Assembly (NCBI GenBank): GCA_021838445.1
Contig: JAKCDU010000009.1
Coordinates: 1 to 64,000 of the forward strand
Length of the DNA: 64,000 nucleotides
Direction of reading: 5' to 3'
Source of the DNA: Actinomycetes bacterium
GTDB taxonomy: Bacteria; Actinomycetota; Acidimicrobiia; Acidimicrobiales; Palsa-688
Position numbers and translations under genes: made by a program. The notes under the pieces are model-generated. The model worked only from the letters and a program-made list of their open reading frames with translations. It was not told where the DNA came from and ran no database searches. This document shows, piece after piece, positions 17,064 through 25,812 of this stretch; the first letter of the stretch is position 1; every line of letters begins with the position of its first letter.

Positions 17064-18308
17064 TCAGTCCGGCCCGCGCGCCGTCTGCTCTGTGAAGACG
17101 ACGCCGTCGGCGACCAGGTCGTCGATGCGGGAGCGGTCGTAGCCGAGATCGCCCAGCACCTCGACGGTGTGCTCGCCGAGGTTGGGGGCCCGGTAGCGGG
17201 GCCCGGCCGGGTGCTCCGTGAAGTCCGCCGGCGAAGCCACCATCGTCATGGTCCCAGATTCGTCGGGGACGTCCACCAGACCGCCGGCCCCGACGAACTG
17301 CGGGTCGGCGATGAGCTCGTCCACGGTCTGGACCGGGGCCCAGAAGAAGTCGGGCTCGGTGGCGAAAATATCCGCCCACTCCGACAGAGGGCGGGTGGCG
17401 AAGATGCGGTCCAGCTCGGCGATGAGCTCGGCCGCGTGGGCGGCCCGCTCGGCCGGCCCGGCAAAGCGCTCGTCGTCGATCCACTCCGGATGCCCGACCG
17501 CCCGGGCCAGGGGAGGCCAGTGTCGGGCTCCTTCGAGGCCCACTATCCAGAACTGCCGCCCGTCGCCGGCGGTGTAGTTGTTGATGGCCGGGTTCCCCAT
17601 GGTGGTCCGCGTCCCCACCCGCACCGGCAGCCCCCACATCAGGGCGATGTTCACATCGAAACCGATGGTGTAGGCGCCCTGGCGCAGCAGTGACGAGGTG
17701 ACCAGCTCGCCCTGGCCGGTGCGCTCCCGGGCGAAGAGCGCGGCGCTGACCGCCCCGGCCATGGTCACCCCGGCGGAGTGGTCGCCCATGCCCCCCCTCT
17801 GGAACGGCAGGTTGCCGCCCGGTGGGGTGAGCGACGCGGCGACGCCGCTGCGGGCCCAGAACGCGGCGATGTCGTAGGCCGGCCGACCGGCGTCGGGCCC
17901 CGTCAGCCCGTACCCGGTGAGGATGGCGTAGACGAGGCGCGGGTTGCGGGCCCGCAGGACCTCCGGGCCGAGCCCGGCCCGTTCCAGCGCGGCCATGCGG
18001 ATATTGGTCAGGAAGACGTCGGCCCCGTCGATCAGGTCGTAGGCGACCTGGCGCCCCACCTCGCTGGAAAGGTCGACCGAGACGCTGCGCTTGGAGCGGT
18101 TGTCCAGCTCGAACACCGGGTTCGACGGTAGATCCCCGCCCAGCATGCGGCGGAAGGTACGGGCCGGGTCACCCGTCGGAGGCTCGATCTTGATCACGTC
18201 GGCTCCCCAGTCGGCCATGACCCCGCCCGCCGCGGGGCCCGCCACCCAGACCCCCAGCTCGACGACCTTCACGCCGCGAAGCGGCCCTGTACCGGTAGTG
18301 ATCGGCAT
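17064..18308 (-). CDS. CaiB/BaiF-type (class III) CoA-transferase
   Basis: A 414-aa family III CoA-transferase. Seen: GVKVVELGVWVAGPAAG at the N-terminus, MADWGADVIKIE, FELDNRSKRSVSVDL, and the catalytic Asp in RPAYDIAAF (D146) that forms the aspartyl-CoA anhydride. Members move CoA between carboxylic acids or racemise 2-methylacyl-CoA; the donor and acceptor cannot be named. The ATG at 18308 is 9 nt from TAGAGT, and this promoter overlaps that of the divergent amidohydrolase. It heads a three-gene unit with the MpaB-like and kinase genes. Confidence 0.9.
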   Translation of the reverse strand: MPITTGTGPLRGVKVVELGVWVAGPAAGGVMADWGADVIKIEPPTGDPARTFRRMLGGDLPSNPVFELDNRSKRSVSVDLSSEVGRQVAYDLIDGADVFLTNIRMAALERAGLGPEVLRARNPRLVYAILTGYGLTGPDAGRPAYDIAAFWARSGVAASLTPPGGNLPFQRGGMGDHSAGVTMAGAVSAALFARERTGQGELVTSSLLRQGAYTIGFDVNIALMWGLPVRVGTRTTMGNPAINNYTAGDGRQFWIVGLEGARHWPPLARAVGHPEWIDDERFAGPAERAAHAAELIAELDRIFATRPLSEWADIFATEPDFFWAPVQTVDELIADPQFVGAGGLVDVPDESGTMTMVASPADFTEHPAGPRYRAPNLGEHTVEVLGDLGYDRSRIDDLVADGVVFTEQTARGPD

Positions 18309-18317
18309 TGGAACCGG

Positions 18318-18327
18318 ACTCTAATCT
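18318..18327. promoter_or_regulatory. Overlapping divergent -10 boxes
   Basis: Minus-strand TAGAGT (18318-18323) precedes the CoA-transferase ATG by 9 nt. Plus-strand TAATCT (18322-18327) lies upstream of the amidohydrolase at 18363. They share two bases, so polymerase cannot occupy both at once. Confidence 0.5.
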
Positions 18328-18362
18328 ACGGTGGAGCCGGAACCACTGGGAGGGAGCCGCAC

Positions 18363-19556
18363 ATGGCAGACATCGGGTTCGAGTTCTTCGACTGCGACAA
18401 CCATTACTACGAGGCGCGCGACGCCTTCACCCGCCACCTGGACCCCGAGTTTCGCAAGCGGGCCATGCAGTGGGCCGAGGTGGACGGGAAGACCAGGCTG
18501 CTGGTCGGAGGCCGGATCAATCGGTTCATCCCCAATCCCACCTGGGATCCGGTGTCCAAGCCGGGTGCTCTGGACGAGTACTTCAGGGGCCGGAACCCCA
18601 AAGGCGCCGACTCACCGGAGCTGTTCGGCGAGCTCGACGCCCTGGCCGACCATCCCGAGTACCAGGATCGCGATGCCCGTCTGGCCCTCATGGACCGTCA
18701 GGGCATGGAGGGGGCTATCTTCCTTCCCACCCTCGGGGTCGGGATGGAGCAGTCACTGCGTCACGACCCCCCGGCTGCGGTGGCCGCGTTCCGGGCGTTC
18801 AACCGGTGGATGGAGGAGGACTGGGGGTTCGCCTACCGGGAGCGCATCTTCGCCGCGCCGTACCTCACGCTCATCGACCCGGTGGCGGCCGAGGAGGAGG
18901 TGCGCTGGGCGGTCGAGCACGACGCCCGGTTCCTGGTCATGGTCGGGGGCCCCGTCGTGGCCAACGGGATGGGACGCTCGCCGGCCGATCCGACCTACGA
19001 CCGGTTCTGGTCGGTGGTGAACGATTCAGGGGTCACGGTCTGCTTGCACGGGGGGGACAGCTACTACTCCACCTACCTGGCCGACTGGGGCGAGGCCAGC
19101 GAGTCGCAGGCTTTCCGCCAGAATCCGTTCCGTTCCATCGTGTCGTCCGATCACCACCAGGACACCTTCGCCAGCTTCTTGGCCCATGGCCTGTTCCATC
19201 GCTTCCCCAATCTGCGCGTGGCGTCCATCGAGACCGGGTCGGCCTGGGTGTTCCACCTGTTCGAGAAGCTGAAGAAGTCCTTCGGCCAGACGCCCCGGGC
19301 CTACCCCGAGGACCCCCGCGAGACGTTCCGCCGCCACGTCTGGGTTTCCCCCTTCTACGAGGACGAGCTGGACCGCCTGCGGGACGTGATGGGCGCCGAG
19401 CGCATCCTGATGGGATCGGATTTCCCTCACGCCGAGGGACTGGCCGAGCCGGCGAGCTATGTCAAAGACCTGAAGAACTTCGCCTACAGCGACGAGGACT
19501 GCCGTCTCGTGATGCGGGAGAACGGTCTGGCTCTCGCTCGGCGCCGCCGCGCCTGA
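18363..19556 (+). CDS. Amidohydrolase family protein (amidohydrolase_2)
   Basis: A 397-aa metal-dependent hydrolase or decarboxylase. The metal strand FDCDNHYYEARDAFTRHL opens the protein, and the end of the barrel contains RILMGSDFPHAEG with the catalytic Asp and a His. It is closely related to the 391-aa protein at 40026 (same DxDNHYYEAxDAFTRHL start, WINPF/WVSPF and GSDxPH motifs). The ATG has GGGAGGG at 18348-18354. It diverges from the CoA-transferase unit. Such amidohydrolases are abundant in actinobacteria that degrade lipids and cyclic compounds; the substrate is unknown. Confidence 0.9.
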   Translation: MADIGFEFFDCDNHYYEARDAFTRHLDPEFRKRAMQWAEVDGKTRLLVGGRINRFIPNPTWDPVSKPGALDEYFRGRNPKGADSPELFGELDALADHPEYQDRDARLALMDRQGMEGAIFLPTLGVGMEQSLRHDPPAAVAAFRAFNRWMEEDWGFAYRERIFAAPYLTLIDPVAAEEEVRWAVEHDARFLVMVGGPVVANGMGRSPADPTYDRFWSVVNDSGVTVCLHGGDSYYSTYLADWGEASESQAFRQNPFRSIVSSDHHQDTFASFLAHGLFHRFPNLRVASIETGSAWVFHLFEKLKKSFGQTPRAYPEDPRETFRRHVWVSPFYEDELDRLRDVMGAERILMGSDFPHAEGLAEPASYVKDLKNFAYSDEDCRLVMRENGLALARRRRA

Positions 19557-19561
19557 CCGCT

Positions 19562-19589
19562 CCGGCGGCGGCCGTGGCGCCGCCGCCGG
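19562..19589. terminator. Strong hairpin between convergent genes
   Basis: An 11-bp perfect stem CCGGCGGCGGC/GCCGCCGCCGG with loop CGTGGC fills the 33-bp gap between the stops at 19556 and 19590. No T-run follows, as is usual for actinobacterial terminators; probably bidirectional. Confidence 0.6.
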
Positions 19590-20429
19590 TTACTCCCGAG
19601 CGAGGAGCTGATCGGGGCCGAGGCCGGTGAACGGCCTGAAATCGGGCCCCGAACGCAGGTTGTGGCCGCCGTCGACGGCGAGGTGCTGGCCGGTGATGCG
19701 GGCCGCGGCGGGCCCGAGCAGGAAGGTCACCGCCGAGGCGATGTCCTCAGGGGCGGACACCCCCCCGAGCGGAGTGTTGACCAGATAGCTCTCGTAGACC
19801 GCGCTGTCGCGGGGTATCCCCTCCATGATCTCAGTGGTGACGAAACCCGGCTGAACCGAGTTGAAGCGCACCCCGGCGGGCCCGTACTCGTCGGCCGCGT
19901 TGCGCATCATGGCGTCGACGGCGGCCTTGGCCACCGGGTAGGCACCGAACACCGGGTGGGTCGCGGTGGCTGCGATGGAGGACATCCCGACGAAGCTCCC
20001 CCCTCCGGCGGCGACCAGCCTGGGCACGGCGTGCTTGACGCAGAGCATCGTCCCGACCACGTTGAGGTCGAGCACCCTCCGGTACTCGGCCACGTCCTGG
20101 AGGTGGTAGGGCATCAGGCCGCCGCCCCCACCGGCGTTGGCCACCACCCCCCGGAGGTTGCCGGCGAAGGCGACGGTGGCCTCGACGGCCCCCGCCACGT
20201 CGTCCTCCACGGTAACGTCAGCGACGACCAGCTCCACGTGCAGCCCCTCGGCCCGCAGAGCCGAGGCGACTTCCTCGAGACGGCTCCTGGTCCGCCCACA
20301 GATCACCACCTGCGCTCCCTCCCGGGCGGCCGCCGCCGCGCACGCTTTACCGATACCGGTTCCTCCGCCGGTCACCAGGATGCCGCGACCGGCGAGACTT
20401 CCGCCGGATCGATCTTGCTGAGATGACAA
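19590..20429 (-). CDS. SDR family oxidoreductase
   Basis: A 279-aa classical SDR. The cofactor motif TGGGTGIG is near residue 20, ANAGGGGG replaces the usual NNAG, and the active-site Tyr/Lys are in YPVAK; the C-terminus has the usual VDGGHN. A dehydrogenase or reductase acting on a hydroxyl/keto group with NAD(P). The TTG at 20429 follows an AAGGGG site. It is the last gene of the minus-strand operon with the HAPMO-type monooxygenase, cupin and aminoacylase genes, so it may process the alcohol or ketone handled by the monooxygenase. Confidence 0.88.
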   Translation of the reverse strand: MSSQQDRSGGSLAGRGILVTGGGTGIGKACAAAAAREGAQVVICGRTRSRLEEVASALRAEGLHVELVVADVTVEDDVAGAVEATVAFAGNLRGVVANAGGGGGLMPYHLQDVAEYRRVLDLNVVGTMLCVKHAVPRLVAAGGGSFVGMSSIAATATHPVFGAYPVAKAAVDAMMRNAADEYGPAGVRFNSVQPGFVTTEIMEGIPRDSAVYESYLVNTPLGGVSAPEDIASAVTFLLGPAAARITGQHLAVDGGHNLRSGPDFRPFTGLGPDQLLARE

Positions 20430-20468
20430 ATCAAACCCCTTGTCGTGAAGTCGAGCAGTATCGCCGAG

Positions 20469-22403
20469 TCAGGCCATCGGCGTGAAATCGAAGTCGCCCA
20501 GGTCGGGCGCTTTGGTCCAGGACCAGTAGTCGACGAGGCGCCACGGGCTGAGCGTGTGGATCTCGCCGTGGGCGTTCTTGAAGTGCGAGTGGTGGATCGA
20601 AGGCTGGGCCCAGACGAGCGTCCGGATCTCCTCCTGGGTGCGGCGGTGCCAATCCTCGTAGACCTCCCGGCGCGGCTCCATGGCCTTGAAACCCCCGGAG
20701 ATGAGCACCTCCAGGCAGGCGCTGATGTAGCGCATCTGGCACTCAGAGTGGAATATCAGGCTGCCCCCATGCGCCAGGTTGGTCGCCGGCCCGTACATCA
20801 TGAACAGGTTGGGGAATCCGGGTACGGTGATCCCGAGGTGGGCGGCCGGCCGCTCACCCCACATCTCCCGCAGATCGACCCCGTCTCGTCCGACGATGTT
20901 CATCGGGTAGAGGAAGCGGTTCGAATGGAAGCCGGTGGCGTAGACGATGACATCGGCGGGGTGACGCTCACCGTCGACGGTGACGATGGCGTCCGCTTCG
21001 ATGCGCTCGACCGCGGTGCGGATCAGGTCCACGTCGTCCCGGCGCAGGGTCTGCAGCCAGCTCCCGTTGTCCTGGAGCGTGCGTTTGCCGGTGGCCGGGT
21101 AATCGGGCACGACCTTGGCCAGCAACTCGGGATCGTCGCCCACCTGGCTCTCTATCCACTGGGTGAAGTGTTGGCGGGTGAGCTCATTGAGCTCGGAGAC
21201 GGCGCGCTGCTGGTCGGGGTAGTCGGGGTCGACGCGGGCTCCCTGCAGGCCGCTGTCGCAGGCCGGCCAGAAGATCAAGAAGCGGTACCAGCGTCCGTAG
21301 AACGGAAGGTGGCGCAGCGCCCAGCGCACCCCGGGACCGACCAGGGCGTGGTAGTTGGGGTTGGGGAACATCCACTGCGCAGTGCGCTGGAAGATCGACA
21401 GGTGACCGACCTCTGCGGCAATGGCTGGAGCGATCTGGAACCCGGTGGCGCCGGCGCCGACCATGGCGACGCGCTTGCCGGAAAGCTCGACGCTGTGATC
21501 CCACCGGGCCGAGTGGAACGACGGGCCCGCGAAAGTGTCCCGGCCGGGGAAGTCGGGGATGTGCGGCCGGTTGAGTTGCCCCACGGCGCTGATCACGGCC
21601 CGGGCTTTCATCTCGGACAGCTCGCCGAGCGAGTTGCGCACGGTTACGGTCCACACGCCGGTGGCGTCGTCCCAGGCCATCGCCACCACTTCGGTCTGCC
21701 AGCGCACGTGGGGCTCGATGCGGTGCTTGGTCATGACCGAGGTGAAGTAGGCCTGCAGCTCGGGCTGGCGGGCGAAGTACTCGCTCCAGTGGTCGCTCGG
21801 TTCGAAGCTGTAGCAGTAGAAGTGGTTACCGACGTCGACACGGGCGCCGGGGTAGGTGTTCTCCCACCACGTTCCCCCCGGACCGGCGTTCTTCTCGACG
21901 ATGGTGAAGGGGATGCCGGCCTCTTTGAGTCGGATACCGGCCAGCAGCCCCGACTCTCCGCAGCCGACGACGACCACCGGGAACTGCTCGCGGTCATCGC
22001 CGGCCGCGGGCGGCGCCCGCCGGGCGTCGGTGCCGTCGAGCTCCATCTCCTCCATGAGCATCGGCACGTATTCGAGGGGTACGTCGGCGCACGCCAGCCA
22101 GGACATCATCTCCCGGAGCAGCTCCGCCGACACCGGCTCGGGCTCGGGGCAGCCGCGGTCGCGGTAGTCGGAGATGATGGGCAGGGCCAGCTGCCTCACC
22201 CGCTCCTTGTCCTCCTCGGACATGAAGCCCTGAACCTCGTTGAGGAACAGGCCGGCCGGCCGCAGGGGACCTCGGATCAGTTCGGGGTCGCCGGACATGT
22301 GCACGAGCGAGAGCATCAGAGTTGGGATGCTCACATCCCCAAGCGCGGCCGCGATCTCGTCGTCCGGGGTGTCGAAGGGCTCCCCGGCGTGTGGGTTACG
22401 CAA
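20469..22403 (-). CDS. HAPMO-type Baeyer-Villiger flavin monooxygenase
   Basis: A 644-aa FAD/NADPH enzyme. Residues 1-140 are a helical N-terminal extension as in 4-hydroxyacetophenone monooxygenase (about 640 aa). The FAD motif GCGESG is at 147-152, the BVMO fingerprint FAGPSFHSARWD at 291-302, and the NADPH motif VGAGATG at 315-321. It would insert oxygen beside a carbonyl to form an ester. The start is TTG at 22403; later starts would cut into the conserved extension. It follows the cupin gene by 16 bp. Whether acetophenones or other ketones (steroid, cyclic) are substrates cannot be read from sequence. Confidence 0.88.
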   Translation of the reverse strand: MRNPHAGEPFDTPDDEIAAALGDVSIPTLMLSLVHMSGDPELIRGPLRPAGLFLNEVQGFMSEEDKERVRQLALPIISDYRDRGCPEPEPVSAELLREMMSWLACADVPLEYVPMLMEEMELDGTDARRAPPAAGDDREQFPVVVVGCGESGLLAGIRLKEAGIPFTIVEKNAGPGGTWWENTYPGARVDVGNHFYCYSFEPSDHWSEYFARQPELQAYFTSVMTKHRIEPHVRWQTEVVAMAWDDATGVWTVTVRNSLGELSEMKARAVISAVGQLNRPHIPDFPGRDTFAGPSFHSARWDHSVELSGKRVAMVGAGATGFQIAPAIAAEVGHLSIFQRTAQWMFPNPNYHALVGPGVRWALRHLPFYGRWYRFLIFWPACDSGLQGARVDPDYPDQQRAVSELNELTRQHFTQWIESQVGDDPELLAKVVPDYPATGKRTLQDNGSWLQTLRRDDVDLIRTAVERIEADAIVTVDGERHPADVIVYATGFHSNRFLYPMNIVGRDGVDLREMWGERPAAHLGITVPGFPNLFMMYGPATNLAHGGSLIFHSECQMRYISACLEVLISGGFKAMEPRREVYEDWHRRTQEEIRTLVWAQPSIHHSHFKNAHGEIHTLSPWRLVDYWSWTKAPDLGDFDFTPMA

Positions 22404-22419
22404 CTCGGTCCGGGCGGGA

Positions 22420-22878
22420 TCAGTCGGTGAGCACGGATGGGCGACCCAGTCCCTGCTGCTCGCAGAGAGCCAGGTAGTGGGCCAGTGTCCCGGCGCCGTC
22501 GCTGACCGACTCGATATTGCCGTCGGAGTCGAGGTTGAGGTTCATGCCGAGCATGTGGAACCAGACCCGGGTGTCGTCCTCGATGCACTGGAGCGTGTGG
22601 ACCGAGTTGGCCGGTTCGTAGAGGAATGATCCGGCCCGGTTGACGTAGTCGTATTCCTTGTACTTCCAGCCACCTGAGCTCGTGTAACCCCAGACCGGAC
22701 CGGTGTGGCGGTGGGTCTGCACCTCGAAGCCGGCTTGGAACACGTTCTCGATGATCCAGAGGCTCTCCTTCTCCCGGACCTGCAGGACCCGGATGAGGTT
22801 GCCGCCCCCCAGGTCGGCGAAGGGGATCTCGTCCACTCCGAGGTGGACGGCGGTGGGGACGCCGGTGGCGATGCTCAT
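22420..22878 (-). CDS. Cupin, 2,4-prime-dihydroxyacetophenone dioxygenase family
   Basis: A 152-aa single-domain cupin. Metal-binding histidines are H56 and H58 in THRHTG and H94 in ANSVHTL; the usual cupin Glu is absent, giving a three-His site like that of 2,4-prime-dihydroxyacetophenone dioxygenase (DAD), which splits the side chain of hydroxyacetophenones. The GWKYKEYDYVNRAGSFLYEP stretch also fits that family. Its ATG overlaps the stop of the aminoacylase gene (ATGA), and the monooxygenase gene is 16 bp downstream. A dioxygenase role is inferred from family and neighbours. Confidence 0.78.
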   Translation of the reverse strand: MSIATGVPTAVHLGVDEIPFADLGGGNLIRVLQVREKESLWIIENVFQAGFEVQTHRHTGPVWGYTSSGGWKYKEYDYVNRAGSFLYEPANSVHTLQCIEDDTRVWFHMLGMNLNLDSDGNIESVSDGAGTLAHYLALCEQQGLGRPSVLTD

Positions 22879-24605
22879 TTGGCTCTGGCTCCTCTGATCA
22901 GGGCGCCGGGAACGGCGCCGGTGCTCTCTCCGTGGTCGAAGGTGACCTGGCCGGACTTGACGGTGTACTCGTAACCCTCGGCCCGCTGAATCAGGCGGCG
23001 GGCGCCTCCCGGCAGGTCGTGGACCAGTTCGGGGCGGTGCAGCCCGATGCGCTCGGCGTCTATGACGTTGATGTCACCGGTCAGGCCGGGCACCAGCCGG
23101 CCCCGGTCGCCGAGCCCGTAGAGGTCGGCGGTGACCGATGTGATCTGGCGTACCGCCTCCTCGATCGGTATGCGGCCGCTCCGGCGGTCGCGGGCCCAGT
23201 AGCTGAGCATGAACGTCGTGGTCGACGCGTCACACGTCTGACCGGCGTGGGCGCCGCCGTCGCCGAGGCCGAACACCGTGTCCGGGTGGACCAGCATGGC
23301 CCTGGTGGCCTCGAGGTCCCCGCTGCTGTAGTTCAGCACCGGCGCGTTCAACAGTTGGCGGCCGCCGTCCTCGAGGAGGGCGTCGAGGAAGGTCGTCCAC
23401 ACGTCGGCCCGGCGCGACGAGGCGATCCCGGCCACGCTGTCGGAGGGGGCCGGCTCGTAGTTGGGGGGGTCGCCGAGCAAATAGGTGCGGCCCGGCGACA
23501 TGAACCCCTGGATCATGGCGTCGGTTTCCACCGCGCGCGCCCCCTCGATCAGACGGCGGCGCAGGTCGTCGTCGGCCTGGATCCTCGCCACCTGCTCTTC
23601 CCAGGGGAGCAGCCCGAGCATGGCTTCGGTCCATACCGGTGTGAAGGAGAACGGGTGGAAGGTCTGGAAGCCGAGCAGCACCGATACGGTGCGGGCCGTG
23701 ACCTGCGGTCGCAGTGGAGCGCCCGCCGCGTTGGCCTCGGAGACCAGGTCCAAGAGCTTGCGCCACTGGTCGGGATCGGCGTTGTTCTGGTTGAGCACGA
23801 ACGACACCGGCCGGTGGGACTCGGCGGCGAGGCGGCGCATCCAGGCGATCTCCTTCTCGGGAGCGGCCAGGTCCTCGCCCAGCGCGCCCGCCGCGGCCAA
23901 CTCGAACACGCCGGTCCCGAGCTCACCGAGGACCCGGCCGATACCGAACAGCTCGTCCTCGGCGGCGAAGGTGCCGGGCACCGGCTCGCCGTCGATGGCT
24001 CGGTGGGCCAGGGTCCGGCTGGTCGAGAAGCCGAGGGCGCCGGCGGCGATGCCTTCCCGCACGAGGGCGGCCATCGCTTCGATGTCCTGGGCGGTGGCCG
24101 GCTCGTTGCGGGCGCCCCGCTCGCCCATGATGAAGGCCCGGATGGCGCCGTGGGGCACCTGGGTGCCTACGTCGAGCGCTTTGGGGGCCCGCTCGACGGC
24201 GTCGAGGTACTCCGGGAAGCTCTCCCACGCCCACTTGATGCCGCTGGCCAGGGCCGCTCCGGGGATGTCCTCCACCCCTTCCATCAAGCCGATCAGCCAC
24301 TCCCTGCGGGAGGGTTCGCAGGGCGCGAAGCCGACCCCGCAGTTGCCCATGACGACCGTGGTCACGCCGTGCCAGCCAGTCGGGCTGAGGCTCGGGTCCC
24401 AGGTGACCTGGCCGTCGAAGTGGGTGTGCACGTCGACGAAGCCGGGCGTGACCAGAGCCCCGTCGGCGTCGATCTCCCGACGGGCCGGACCGTCCACCCG
24501 GCCCACCTCGCGGATCAGACCGTCGGTCACCGCCACATCCGCGGCGCGCGCCGGGGCCCCGGTCCCGTCGACCACGGTGCCGCCTCGAATCACCAGATCG
24601 TGCAT
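22875..24605 (-). CDS. N-acyl-D-amino-acid deacylase-type amidohydrolase
   Basis: A 576-aa amidohydrolase of the D-aminoacylase branch. A beta-sandwich start MHDLVIRGGTVVDGTGAP leads to VTPGFVDVHTHFDGQ with the metal HxH pair; GLGDGGAHAGQTCDAS near the C-terminal part of the barrel carries the conserved Asp. The family removes acyl groups from D-amino acids, but many members hydrolyse other amides. ATG 24605 is chosen because AGGGGG precedes it and the upstream open frame is not homologous. First gene of the four-gene operon, with a TAGCAT element farther upstream. Confidence 0.88.
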   Translation of the reverse strand: MHDLVIRGGTVVDGTGAPARAADVAVTDGLIREVGRVDGPARREIDADGALVTPGFVDVHTHFDGQVTWDPSLSPTGWHGVTTVVMGNCGVGFAPCEPSRREWLIGLMEGVEDIPGAALASGIKWAWESFPEYLDAVERAPKALDVGTQVPHGAIRAFIMGERGARNEPATAQDIEAMAALVREGIAAGALGFSTSRTLAHRAIDGEPVPGTFAAEDELFGIGRVLGELGTGVFELAAAGALGEDLAAPEKEIAWMRRLAAESHRPVSFVLNQNNADPDQWRKLLDLVSEANAAGAPLRPQVTARTVSVLLGFQTFHPFSFTPVWTEAMLGLLPWEEQVARIQADDDLRRRLIEGARAVETDAMIQGFMSPGRTYLLGDPPNYEPAPSDSVAGIASSRRADVWTTFLDALLEDGGRQLLNAPVLNYSSGDLEATRAMLVHPDTVFGLGDGGAHAGQTCDASTTTFMLSYWARDRRSGRIPIEEAVRQITSVTADLYGLGDRGRLVPGLTGDINVIDAERIGLHRPELVHDLPGGARRLIQRAEGYEYTVKSGQVTFDHGESTGAVPGALIRGARAK

Positions 24606-24775
24606 CCGATCCCCCTGTCTCATCTGTCGGCCCGATGCTAAAGGCTCCCGGGCCGGTCGCTCCACGCCCCGGGACCCGCCGTGCCGCTGGGCAGGACTGC
24701 GGCCTGGGCCCGGGCCTTTCCGTCGGCGCCCAGTCCGGCGCCCCGGCTGCTTCCGCTGGGGCCGGTGCCGCTGCT

Positions 24776-24781
24776 TAGAGT
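24776..24781 (+). promoter_or_regulatory. -10 box of a leaderless promoter
   Basis: TAGAGT, 6 nt before the GTG of the aldo/keto reductase at 24788. Confidence 0.6.
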
Positions 24782-24787
24782 GGTCGG

Positions 24788-25765
<978 letters not shown>

Positions 25766-25812
25766 CCCGGCCCGACCGCCGGCGGGATGGCCTCTGAGAA
25801 GGAGCCCCGGTG

